Program-made: the position numbers and the translations under genes
Shown here: piece by piece, positions 52,398 to 60,479 of the stretch
How positions within the stretch are numbered: position 1 is the stretch's first letter
How the letters are laid out: each line of letters begins with the position of its first letter
Notes under the pieces: generated by a model
The model's database searches: none
The model's input: only the letters and a program-made list of their open reading frames with translations
What the model was told of the DNA's origin: nothing
DNA from: an uncultured Lachnospiraceae bacterium
GTDB taxonomy: Bacteria > Bacillota > Clostridia > Lachnospirales > Lachnospiraceae
NCBI GenBank assembly: GCA_900315505.1
Contig: OMZG01000009.1
Location: 1-64,000 of the forward strand
Length of the DNA: 64,000 bases
Reading direction: 5' to 3'

Positions 52398-52471
52398 AGG
52401 GCGTCACCTTCCCTCCTTCAGGGCCTCACATGTAATGCACATGTGCCTAAGGATACGCCAGACAGGGCATC

Positions 52472-52723
52472 TCAGCCCTTCAGTCCACGTGCCTGTCGGT
52501 CCATATCCTCTACTACTATATCGTAAATCTCTCCAAGCGAAGCACAGTATTCAAGCACCTTCCATGGCTCATTGGTATGATAATGAATCTTGATCAGATC
52601 CTCATCACCTACTGCAAGAAGACAGTCTCCCTTGAAATTCTTCACAAAGTAATCATTGATCTCATCCTCATCGAGATCCTCACCATCGATAAGAAGCTGT
52701 GTGTCATAACGGTACTGTAACAT
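52472..52723 (-). CDS. Small protein related to the DAK2/DegV fatty-acid kinase C-terminal region
   Basis: An 83-residue protein whose sequence (YDTQLLIDGEDLDEDEINDY, then CLLAVGDEDLIKIHYHTNEP) matches the middle/C-terminal segment of DAK2-domain kinases, where a VGDDDLVKVHVHTNDP motif is common. It lacks the kinase nucleotide-binding part, so it is a stand-alone small relative found in Clostridia. Start at 52723 is supported by AGGAGG five bases upstream. Function unknown. It follows the terminator of flagellin C on the same strand. Confidence 0.7.
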   Translation of the reverse strand: MLQYRYDTQLLIDGEDLDEDEINDYFVKNFKGDCLLAVGDEDLIKIHYHTNEPWKVLEYCASLGEIYDIVVEDMDRQARGLKG

Positions 52724-52823
52724 AAAATCCTCCTGATAAATCTTTGAACCGCTTCCCATAAATGTATCTCATTCGATACATCTCAATTATAACTTATTAA
52801 TAAGGTTTCTTCAATAAATTTCA

Positions 52824-52855
52824 TAAAAAAGAACCCGATCTTCAAATCGGGTTCT
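52824..52855 (-). terminator. Terminator of flagellin C
   Basis: Minus-strand AGAACCCGAT (52855-52846), six-base loop, ATCGGGTTCT (52839-52830), then TTTTTT. Confidence 0.9.
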
Positions 52856-52916
52856 GAACAGCTCCCCGTGCAAGGTCCCTGTTCCTGTATGAAATCATGA
52901 TGCGCTTATTCAAAAA

Positions 52917-54383
52917 TCACTGAAGCAGCTGTAGAGCCAGATTCGGCAGCTCATTTGCCTGTGAAAGAGCTGAGGTACCTGCCTGCTGCAGGACATTGTC
53001 CTTCGTGAATTCCACCATCTCTGTTGCCATATCCGTATCCCTCAGCTTCGAGATCGCGGAGTTCATGTTCTCACTCTCATTATCCAGATTGGAGATCGTA
53101 TTACCGAGTCTGTTGGAAAGAGCGCCTATCCTGGCACGGTTCTCATTGACCTTTGAGATTGCTGAATCAAGACGGGCTATTGCAAGGTCGGGGCCGCCTG
53201 TCTTTGTCACATCAAGGTCATCAATATACAGACTCTTAGTATCCATTGCATCTATACGCGCTGCCATCTGCTGCCGGGTATTCGCGCCCACCTGCAGATC
53301 CATAGGACCTATATCGGTTACTTCGATTTTTATCCTCCTGTTAGATGCGCCTGCTGTCCCATCATTAGGTTTAATAGTACTCGTTTCTCCAGTTGTCTCA
53401 CTGGCCTTGTCCAGAACAAAGCTCATTTCAAAGCCGTTATTGTCTGTCACGGTTATTTTTCTGCCGTCTACAGATGATGTAGCTGTAGATGAAAATGAGC
53501 CCTTCAGTTTCACCTTGGCATTCTCTCCATGATCAGGATTCATACTGTTGTCCTTTAGTCCAAAATAATCTGCAGCCTCCTTGGATTTAGCATCATTGCT
53601 ATCAACTGAAATACTGATCTTTGCTCCTTCTCCCCAGGCTGTTCCAAGTACCTGTTCGTGCTCATCATTATAAGATCCTGACTTAAGAGTGATCTTTCCT
53701 GTCGAATCCTTCTCAGCAGAAACATTGCCATACTCGCACTGTTTCCTGAGCTCTTCATATGCTTCATCGGCAGTCATTGTGCTCTTAAGCTCTACTTTTC
53801 GCCCATTAACTGTAAATGAACCATCAGGTACATCTCCTGAAGGAGTTTTACCATCAACATGTGCTCTTTCCGCTGCATGCGTCAGTTCTATCTCATATGT
53901 ACCTGCTGAAACAGAATCAGACACCTGAAGTCTCGACACATCATCTGCGTATGCCTTTCTGTCGAGAGTACCGTCAAGCAGATTCTTCGTATTGAACTCT
54001 GTAGTGGAAGAAATGCGGTCAACCTCGCTCCTGAGATTCGTCATCTCGAGCTGGATAGCCTCTTTATCTGAATCTGTATTCGTATCATTTGCTGCCTGAA
54101 CAGCAAGCTCGCGCATTCTCTGCAAGATGCTCGTTGTCTCGCTGATGGCCCCGTCTGCTGTATTAAGAAGTGATACTCCATCCTGTGAGTTCTGGCTTGC
54201 ACGGTCAAGTCCTCTGATCTGCGCACGCATCTTATTAGAAATTGCCATCCCGGAAGGATTGTCCTTTGCGTGGGTGAGCTTGTAGCCTGATGAAAGCCTC
54301 TCCATTGATACTGAAAGTGAATTCTCGTTGCGGAGTAAGTGCTTGTTTGCGATAACCGCTGATATATTATTATTGATCTTCAT
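52917..54383 (-). CDS. Flagellin C (488 residues, with variable central domain)
   Basis: A third flagellin of a different type. N-terminal D0/D1: MKINNNISAVIANKHLLRNE, then MERLSSGYKLTHAKDNPSGM. C-terminal: NESENMNSAISKLRDTDMAT, ending in LALQLLQ. A central block (about 165-380) rich in Thr, Ser, Asp and Lys probably forms surface domains D2/D3 and could carry glycans. It differs strongly from flagellins A and B and lies 35 kb away. It has the best sigma-D promoter in the window, a GGA-loop hairpin in its leader, and a strong terminator, so it should be expressed with late flagellar genes. Confidence 0.95.
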   Translation of the reverse strand: MKINNNISAVIANKHLLRNENSLSVSMERLSSGYKLTHAKDNPSGMAISNKMRAQIRGLDRASQNSQDGVSLLNTADGAISETTSILQRMRELAVQAANDTNTDSDKEAIQLEMTNLRSEVDRISSTTEFNTKNLLDGTLDRKAYADDVSRLQVSDSVSAGTYEIELTHAAERAHVDGKTPSGDVPDGSFTVNGRKVELKSTMTADEAYEELRKQCEYGNVSAEKDSTGKITLKSGSYNDEHEQVLGTAWGEGAKISISVDSNDAKSKEAADYFGLKDNSMNPDHGENAKVKLKGSFSSTATSSVDGRKITVTDNNGFEMSFVLDKASETTGETSTIKPNDGTAGASNRRIKIEVTDIGPMDLQVGANTRQQMAARIDAMDTKSLYIDDLDVTKTGGPDLAIARLDSAISKVNENRARIGALSNRLGNTISNLDNESENMNSAISKLRDTDMATEMVEFTKDNVLQQAGTSALSQANELPNLALQLLQ

Positions 54384-54412
54384 ATAATCACCTTTCGTGG
54401 TAATTATAACCC

Positions 54413-54432
54413 GAAGCTCCTCCGTGGGCTTC
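54413..54432 (-). promoter_or_regulatory. CsrA-type hairpin in the flagellin C leader
   Basis: GAAGC-CCACGGAGGA-GCTTC (54432-54413) forms a five-bp stem with ACGGAGGA in the ten-base loop. The SD of this gene (AAAGGTG) does not contain a second GGA. Confidence 0.5.
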
Positions 54433-54478
54433 TGTTATCTTTTCAAAAAAGTGAATTCCTTTTCACATTACACTTTTA

Positions 54479-54505
54479 TTATCGGCCCCAGAAGCAAAAA
54501 CTTTA
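54479..54505 (-). promoter_or_regulatory. Sigma-D promoter of flagellin C, consensus match
   Basis: Minus strand TAAA (54505-54502), exactly 15 bases, GCCGATAA (54486-54479). This matches the Bacillus sigma-D consensus in every base. Confidence 0.9.
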
Positions 54506-54511
54506 ATGAAA

Positions 54512-54545
54512 AGATGAAAAATGGACCCGTCCCCTTTTTCATCTT
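54512..54545 (-). repeat. Palindromic dispersed repeat, copy 2 (inverted)
   Basis: Arms GATGAAAAA and TTTTTCATC around GGGGACGGGTCC-type centre. The reverse complement equals copy 1 at 36219-36265 over 31 bases with one difference. It lies just upstream of the flagellin C promoter in a divergent intergenic region. Confidence 0.7.
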
Positions 54546-54617
54546 AAGGGTTGCCGCGGCTTTTTAAAAGGAGTAAAATGTAGGAAGGCCAAAAACATCT
54601 GATAGACTGGAGAAAAA

Positions 54618-55571
54618 ATGAAGTATCTGAATACCATCAAGCCCGGCGAGCAGGTTCGGGAAACGTATATGGCAAAGGAAGTCAAGACTGCCGTGACGAA
54701 GAATGACAAGGAGTACTGGAACGTGACTCTTCAGGATAAGTCCGGCACGGTAAATGCTAAGGTCTGGGATCCGTCATCACCGGGCATTGAGGAATTTTCC
54801 TCGCTTGACTATATCAATATAGTTGCTGATTCACAGGAATACAAGGGACAGCTGCAGCTCATCATCAGGCAGGCATCAAAGGTGAGCCCGAAGGGCATCA
54901 ATACCGCGGACTACCTGCCATGCTCAGAGTATGATATAGATGAGATGTACTCAGAACTCATGAATCTCATGGACTCGGTGAAGACCTGGTACTATCATGA
55001 TCTGCTGATGTCATTTTTCGGCGATGAAAGGTTCAAGAAATCATTCTGTCGCAGCTCGGCTGCGAAGTCAGTCCATCACAATTTCGTTGGCGGACTCCTG
55101 GAGCACACGCTTTCGGTCGCCCGCGTATGCAATTTCTTTGCGAAGCATTACACCTTCCTGGACCGCGATCTGCTGGTGACTGCAGCTATCTGTCATGATA
55201 TCGGGAAAATATACGAGTTCTCACCTTTCCCGGAGAATGACTACACTGACCAGGGAAATCTCCTGGGCCATATAGTCATCGGTACAATGATGGTCAGAGA
55301 TCACATGAATCAGATTGAGGGATTACCGCAGTCAAAGAAGGATGAACTCGAGCACTGCATACTCGCTCATCACGGCGAGCTCGAATTCGGTTCACCAAAA
55401 AAGCCTGCCATCTGTGAGGCAATGGCACTGTCATTTGCAGACAATGTCGATGCCAAGATGCAGACGATGAAGCAGGCCATCTATGACTCCCCGAATACCA
55501 AGGATATGTGGAAGGGATATAATAAGTTCCTTGAGACTAATCTGAGGGCTACTACGCCTGAGGAGGACTGA
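54618..55571 (+). CDS. yhaM: 3'-5' exoribonuclease YhaM-type (OB fold plus HD domain)
   Basis: A 317-residue protein: residues 1-95 form an OB-fold nucleic-acid domain (EYWNVTLQDKSGTVNAKVWD), residues about 130-300 an HD phosphohydrolase domain with HHNFVGGLLEHTLSV, ICHDIGKIYEF (HD motif) and ILAHHGELE. YhaM degrades RNA and single-stranded DNA from the 3' end. Length is normal. GGAGA precedes the ATG. It is convergent with rlmD, with one base between stops. Confidence 0.93.
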   Translation: MKYLNTIKPGEQVRETYMAKEVKTAVTKNDKEYWNVTLQDKSGTVNAKVWDPSSPGIEEFSSLDYINIVADSQEYKGQLQLIIRQASKVSPKGINTADYLPCSEYDIDEMYSELMNLMDSVKTWYYHDLLMSFFGDERFKKSFCRSSAAKSVHHNFVGGLLEHTLSVARVCNFFAKHYTFLDRDLLVTAAICHDIGKIYEFSPFPENDYTDQGNLLGHIVIGTMMVRDHMNQIEGLPQSKKDELEHCILAHHGELEFGSPKKPAICEAMALSFADNVDAKMQTMKQAIYDSPNTKDMWKGYNKFLETNLRATTPEED

Positions 55572-55572
55572 T

Positions 55573-56952
55573 CTATTTCCTTACAAGCAGAGAACAGGTC
55601 TCTATATGCATGGTCTCAGGGAACTGATCGACCGGCGTATATTTTTTCAACTCATACAATCCCCCTGAGCAGAGGATCTTCAGATCTCTCGCGAGAGTTG
55701 CCGGATCACAACTCACATATACAATCTTTGAAGGAGCGACAGAAAGGATGGTGTCAAGCACCTCCTTCTCCGCTCCTTTTCTTGGTGGATCAAGAACTAT
55801 CACATCTGCCGGACGCCCCTGTGCGACAAGCTTGGGAAGCACATCTTCAGTACGCCCGGTATAGAAATTCGTATTGGAAAAGCCATTGAGCCTGGCATTT
55901 CTCACAGCATCCTTTACCGCATCAGGAACCACTTCGACGCCTGTCACATGTCCTGCCTTCCTCGCAAGAAAAAGTGATATCGTTCCAATGCCCGAATACA
56001 GATCATATACATTCTCGTTCCCCTTCAGATCTGCATATTCCAGCGCTCTGGAATAAAGTCTCTCCATCTGTACAGGGTTCACCTGGAAGAACGACTTTGC
56101 AGAGATATCGAAAGATATGTCACCTACCCGGTCAGTGATCGTCGGTTCTCCCCAGATGCATTCTGTGCGCTCTCCAAGGATGGCATTTCCTTTATTTTTA
56201 TTGATATTGATACAGATACTCGTAATATCAGGACATGCAACAGTCAGTCTGTCGACCAGATTGTCAGCCGCAGGAATCGACCGTCCATTGATCACGAGAC
56301 AGACCATGACCTGACCAGTATGGACTCCATGGCGGATCAGAATATGCCTGACAAGCCCCTTTCCAGTCGTCTCATCATACGAATTGATCCTGTTCTCATA
56401 CATCCATGATTTCACAGCATGAGTGATCTCTTCATTGTCAGGAGATCCGATCATGCATCCCGTCTTCCCGTCAGGTTCCACTATGCGGTGTGAATGCCTG
56501 GCATAGAAGCCGGTGACAATTTTCCCGTCAGAGCGCTCTCCAACAGGTATCTGTGCCTTGTTCCTGTAGTGAAGAGGATCATCCATACCGATGATGGGCT
56601 CCTTTATTTTTTCAATAAAGGCTCTGTCAAAGCCGCCGATACGCACGAGGTCGTCTTCTACCAGCGCATCCTTCATGCGAAGCTGTGCTATGTATGAATA
56701 GTTCATAAGACTGCATCCGCCGCACCTGCCTGATACCGGACAGACCGACTCCACCCTGTCCGGAGACGGCTGTACTATCTCAAGTACCCTGGCATATCCA
56801 TACGTCTTCTTAAGCTTCGTCACAGACGCCCTCACTGTATCTCCCGGAAGTGCGCCGTTGATAAAAAAGGTCTGACCCTCGAAATGACCGATTCCTTCGC
56901 CATCCCTGCCCAGACCTGTGATCTCTATTTCAAAAACATCATTCTTTTTCAT
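55573..56952 (-). CDS. rlmD: 23S rRNA (uracil-5-)-methyltransferase RlmD
   Basis: A 459-residue RumA/RlmD-type enzyme: TRAM domain at 1-60 (IEITGLGRDGEGIGHFEGQT), iron-sulfur cysteines CPVSGRCGGCSL near 71-82, and a C-terminal SAM domain with VYDLYSGIGTISLFLARKAG, VLDPPRKGAE and the catalytic Cys in YVSCDPATLARDL. It methylates U in 23S rRNA. No SD precedes the ATG; a -10 ends six bases upstream, so the mRNA is probably leaderless. Confidence 0.95.
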   Translation of the reverse strand: MKKNDVFEIEITGLGRDGEGIGHFEGQTFFINGALPGDTVRASVTKLKKTYGYARVLEIVQPSPDRVESVCPVSGRCGGCSLMNYSYIAQLRMKDALVEDDLVRIGGFDRAFIEKIKEPIIGMDDPLHYRNKAQIPVGERSDGKIVTGFYARHSHRIVEPDGKTGCMIGSPDNEEITHAVKSWMYENRINSYDETTGKGLVRHILIRHGVHTGQVMVCLVINGRSIPAADNLVDRLTVACPDITSICININKNKGNAILGERTECIWGEPTITDRVGDISFDISAKSFFQVNPVQMERLYSRALEYADLKGNENVYDLYSGIGTISLFLARKAGHVTGVEVVPDAVKDAVRNARLNGFSNTNFYTGRTEDVLPKLVAQGRPADVIVLDPPRKGAEKEVLDTILSVAPSKIVYVSCDPATLARDLKILCSGGLYELKKYTPVDQFPETMHIETCSLLVRK

Positions 56953-56958
56953 AAAAAT

Positions 56959-56987
56959 ATTTTAGCGGTTTTCGCAGCGCACTGCAA
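56959..56987 (-). promoter_or_regulatory. Sigma-A promoter of rlmD placed for a leaderless mRNA
   Basis: Minus strand TTGCAG (56987-56982), 17 bases, TAAAAT (56964-56959), then six bases to the ATG at 56952. The expected start of transcription falls on the A of ATG. Confidence 0.65.
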
Positions 56988-56991
56988 CGCC

Positions 56992-57020
56992 TTGTCGAAA
57001 AAACGCGATTGCGATATAAT
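56992..57020 (+). promoter_or_regulatory. Sigma-A promoter of loaP placed for a leaderless mRNA
   Basis: TTGTCG (56992-56997), 17 bases, TATAAT (57015-57020), then six bases to the ATG at 57027. No SD-like sequence exists between. Confidence 0.75.
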
Positions 57021-57026
57021 TGCTGT

Positions 57027-57545
57027 ATGTTTTGCATTCAGACAGATACCCGCTATATAGAGCAGGTCCGTAATTCCATAAGAGACAATGTGCTCATCGA
57101 CGGCGAGGAGGTCTTCATGCCTGTCACTGAGCGCATGAGAAAAATAGACGGCAAATGGCAGAGAGTTCTGGTCCCGATGTTTTTCGGATATCTGTTCATC
57201 ACCTCCGACCATCCCGACGAGCTGTACGTCAGGCTCCACAGCATGCTCGGAAGAACCATTTTCAAATATGTGAAGCTGATCCGCGACGATGAATATATCA
57301 TCCCTCTGTCAAAGGAGGATGAGAGGATCGTCACCGAGCTCTCTGACGAGAACCATATCATCAAGGCCTCTATGGGATATATCAAGGGCGACAGGCTCTA
57401 TGTCACTGACGGTCCTCTGCACGGACACGAGGGTGAGGTCGTAAGGATAGACCGTCATAAGCGTATTGCGATCCTCGCCATGAATTTCCTCGGTGAAAAG
57501 AGAAATATCACCATTGGCCTCGAGGTAGTCCGCAAGGAGAAGTAA
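57027..57545 (+). CDS. loaP: NusG-family antiterminator LoaP
   Basis: A 172-residue NusG paralogue. The N-terminal NGN domain starts MFCIQTDTRYIEQV and includes VLVPMFFGYLFITSD near 51-65; the C-terminal KOW domain has VTDGPLHGHEGEVVRIDRHK. The shortened start and the FGYLF/Y signature fit LoaP, which drives read-through of terminators in long polysaccharide or polyketide operons. Such operons usually adjoin loaP; here the neighbours are rlmD and potABCD, so it probably acts at a distance. Start at 57027, not 57009, because the promoter -10 overlaps the longer form. Confidence 0.85.
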   Translation: MFCIQTDTRYIEQVRNSIRDNVLIDGEEVFMPVTERMRKIDGKWQRVLVPMFFGYLFITSDHPDELYVRLHSMLGRTIFKYVKLIRDDEYIIPLSKEDERIVTELSDENHIIKASMGYIKGDRLYVTDGPLHGHEGEVVRIDRHKRIAILAMNFLGEKRNITIGLEVVRKEK

Positions 57546-57559
57546 ACTGTCTGAATTTT

Positions 57560-58930
57560 TCATCTTTCCCATGGGAATCGGTAGCAGCGGACATTCGTCC
57601 ACATCTGCGATATCCGTCGGTTGGCCTCATCTGAGAAGCATTTCATGACAGCACATCTTGCAAGCACATCCTCTGTAGGGTACTGTGCATACAGCTGTCT
57701 CTTCAGCTGAGCCCTGTCAGTCCTGAGTACATGCGACCCGGGTCTGTCATCAAACAGATAGCTCACATCATAATCCACCGCGTCATCGTCATCAGATCCA
57801 TAGGTATATTCCAGATATTCAAATACAGTATCATCATCTCCGCCGGTAATAGCCGAGGTATAGCCGATATAATACATATTCCTGACCACCGAGTCAGGTT
57901 TTGAGATGTAATTGATAAAGGCCTCGGCCGCCTGCTTTTTATCCTTATCTCCATTGATGCCGTTCTTCAGCATGACCCAGCCGTCGAACCAGAGATTGCT
58001 TCCTTCCTCAGGCACTGCATAGCACAGGTCAAGTCCGTCCTCCTCTGCCTGATCCATGGAAAAGACTCCGTCACCCGACCACTGTAGTGAAGCATCAGCC
58101 TTTCGTGTCACGAGATCCTGCTTCGCGGTATCGGTCTCCATTGAATATGCATTTTCCCTCATATCGGTAATGATATCCTGCACCTTATCTACCGTTGTCT
58201 GAGAGGTATCATTAAGGATTGTCGCATAGTCAGGATCAGCAGCTGCGAGTTCCTTTTCCTTTTCGATGGCAAGACCTGCAAAATATGTATCTCTGACAGA
58301 ATCCTTGATCGTGATGCGCTTTCTGTACTTTCTGTTCAGATAGATCCCGTACGAGGACGCATCCTCATCACTTACCACAGCCGGATTATAGACCGTGCCA
58401 AGCGTACCCCACATATAGCCTGCTGCATAATCGGTAAGTGGCTCTGAGCCCTCTGTAAGTGCCTCCATCCGCCTGTAAATGTACGGAGAGATGCCCTTTG
58501 CATAATAATTATACCTATGATCAGTATCATAGAATTCACGCGACAGCGGCTCCAGCTTCTTTTCTCTCATCAGCTTCATGATCATGTACTCGGATGGACA
58601 GACAAGATCGAATGAATTGCCCAGGGTCATCTGATTGTAGAGATCCTCATTCGTGCCATAGGTGGAATACAGCACCCGTACCCTCTTACCGTACTTCTCC
58701 TGATACCACTTTTCATAATCGCTCACCAGCGAATCTACTCCACGTATCTTCTGCCCGTCCGCGAGCTCTATGGTCTCATCGGCATACCAGCCACCCTCAT
58801 CTATATATTCCTCTGAATTGGCTATACGGAGTGTGATCACATCATCTGAGACCGGAGCAGTCTCATCGGTAGCGCCGCAGCCTGCCAGGGCCAGTGTCGC
58901 TGCTATGAATAAAGCAATCAGTCTTTTCAT
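57560..58930 (-). CDS. potD: Spermidine/putrescine-binding lipoprotein
   Basis: A 456-residue extracellular solute-binding protein. The signal peptide ends in a lipobox LAGC with Cys18 (FIAATLALAGC). The body follows the PotD layout (QMTLGNSFDLVCPSEYMIMK, QWSGDGVFSMDQAEEDGLDL, PDSVVRNMYYIGYTSA). It is longer than E. coli PotD (348) mainly in the N-terminal lobe. It captures polyamines for the PotB/PotC channel. Last gene of potABCD; ATGA overlap with potC. Confidence 0.92.
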   Translation of the reverse strand: MKRLIALFIAATLALAGCGATDETAPVSDDVITLRIANSEEYIDEGGWYADETIELADGQKIRGVDSLVSDYEKWYQEKYGKRVRVLYSTYGTNEDLYNQMTLGNSFDLVCPSEYMIMKLMREKKLEPLSREFYDTDHRYNYYAKGISPYIYRRMEALTEGSEPLTDYAAGYMWGTLGTVYNPAVVSDEDASSYGIYLNRKYRKRITIKDSVRDTYFAGLAIEKEKELAAADPDYATILNDTSQTTVDKVQDIITDMRENAYSMETDTAKQDLVTRKADASLQWSGDGVFSMDQAEEDGLDLCYAVPEEGSNLWFDGWVMLKNGINGDKDKKQAAEAFINYISKPDSVVRNMYYIGYTSAITGGDDDTVFEYLEYTYGSDDDDAVDYDVSYLFDDRPGSHVLRTDRAQLKRQLYAQYPTEDVLARCAVMKCFSDEANRRISQMWTNVRCYRFPWER

Positions 58931-59718
58931 TCAGCCTCCTCCTTACCCTTTGCATTCGCGATCACTACCACTGCTATTGCTATAAAAAATATCAGTGCTG
59001 ACAGCGCCCAGAGGGCCGTCTTGATCTCTGTCTGGGCGCCCTTGGTGGCATTTACTGTATATGTCGATATAGTGTCGAATACTGCCGGCTTCGTGTATGT
59101 CGTGACAAAATAATCGTCCATCGATAGTGTGACCGCCGTAAAAAATCCCGAGCCTATGGATGGTGCAAGCTTTCTCAGCACTACCTTGAAGATAGCCTCG
59201 CGCGGGCTGCAGTACAGGTCGAGTGCTGCCTCATACATATCCGGATCCATCTGCGAGAGAGCCGGCATCACCTGCAGATATACGAACGGTGTGCAGAGTG
59301 CCATCTGTCCTGCCACAAGAGGAATGTAGGTATCCTTATTTACCCCGAGCACTACTACGAGCAGAATGCACATTGAGAAGCCTGTCACAACATCGGCATT
59401 CACCACGGGGATCTGATTCATCAGCTCGATTACCATTCTGCTTTTTCTCCTGCTGTAAAAGGCACCTATGGCCCCGAAGGTCCCCAGGATGGTAGATAAG
59501 ATCCCGACTACCAGTGCAAGCACCAGTGTGCCGATGATCATCCCCCGCAGGTCCGGTGTCAGGAAAAGGGTACGAAAATTTTTCAATGAAAAATGTCCCC
59601 TCTGTCCAATCATTGATGCACTCGTGAAGCTATACACAGTAAGAAGCACTATCGGCAGATACAGAAAGCAGTACACTATTACAAGCCATATTACCGGTGC
59701 TGTTCTTTTCCTTTTCAT
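58927..59718 (-). CDS. potC: Spermidine/putrescine ABC transporter permease PotC
   Basis: A 263-residue membrane permease with six predicted helices and the EAA loop (MDPDMYEAALDLYCSPREAI, then FKVVLRKLAPSIGSGFFTA) that docks on PotA. Overlaps potB and potD by ATGA junctions. Confidence 0.94.
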   Translation of the reverse strand: MKRKRTAPVIWLVIVYCFLYLPIVLLTVYSFTSASMIGQRGHFSLKNFRTLFLTPDLRGMIIGTLVLALVVGILSTILGTFGAIGAFYSRRKSRMVIELMNQIPVVNADVVTGFSMCILLVVVLGVNKDTYIPLVAGQMALCTPFVYLQVMPALSQMDPDMYEAALDLYCSPREAIFKVVLRKLAPSIGSGFFTAVTLSMDDYFVTTYTKPAVFDTISTYTVNATKGAQTEIKTALWALSALIFFIAIAVVVIANAKGKEEAE

Positions 59719-60476
59719 CTGGCGGCTCCCTTCTTCTCAAGCATCGAGAACAGTACAATGATAAGCAGCAGTATCGCCGAGATCATCGATCCGTTATGCC
59801 AGTCATACGCATTGAAATAGCTCCCGATCAGGCTTCCCATGATATAGGTGGAATTGTAGAGCATATCAAGCACGACATAATTCGTCATTGCCGGAAGAAA
59901 GACCATCGTGATACCGCTCATGATACCCGGCTTCGACAGCGGCAGTATCACAGAGAAAAAAAGGCTGCGCCTGTCTGCTCCGAGATCCCTTCCGGCTTCG
60001 ATCAGGGACACATCCATTTCATCGAGCACATTAAAAAGCGGCAGTATCATGAATGGCAGGAAATCATACACCTGTCCTATGATCGTATTGAGAAACGGAT
60101 GATAGGCGAGATTCCCCTCTATTGCATCCAGCACCTCTTTAAGTGCAGTCACTCTGAGTGTAAAGTTGATCCACATCGGTACTATCGCCATGAGCAGAAG
60201 GATATTTTTCCTTCTGAAGCCGCTGCGTGCAAGTGCCATTGCCGTAGGATATGCTATCAGCAGACAGATGACTGTTGTCACAAGCGCCACGAACAGGCTA
60301 TATACGAGTGTTGCTATCGTCCTTGAGCTTCTGAAAAATCCCAGGAAATTCTGAAATGTAAAACGGCCGCTGCCATCTGTAAATGCGAATACGAACACCA
60401 CAGCAAGTGGCAGGAGTACAAAAATGACCAGAAACACCACATACGGAATTCCCAGCATACTTCTCTTGAATTTCAT
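59715..60476 (-). CDS. potB: Spermidine/putrescine ABC transporter permease PotB
   Basis: A 253-residue membrane permease with six helices and the EAA loop (MDVSLIEAGRDLGADRRSLF, then FSVILPLSKPGIMSG). It partners PotC. Start is three bases after the potA stop. Confidence 0.94.
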   Translation of the reverse strand: MKFKRSMLGIPYVVFLVIFVLLPLAVVFVFAFTDGSGRFTFQNFLGFFRSSRTIATLVYSLFVALVTTVICLLIAYPTAMALARSGFRRKNILLLMAIVPMWINFTLRVTALKEVLDAIEGNLAYHPFLNTIIGQVYDFLPFMILPLFNVLDEMDVSLIEAGRDLGADRRSLFFSVILPLSKPGIMSGITMVFLPAMTNYVVLDMLYNSTYIMGSLIGSYFNAYDWHNGSMISAILLLIIVLFSMLEKKGAAR

Positions 60477-60479
60477 ACC

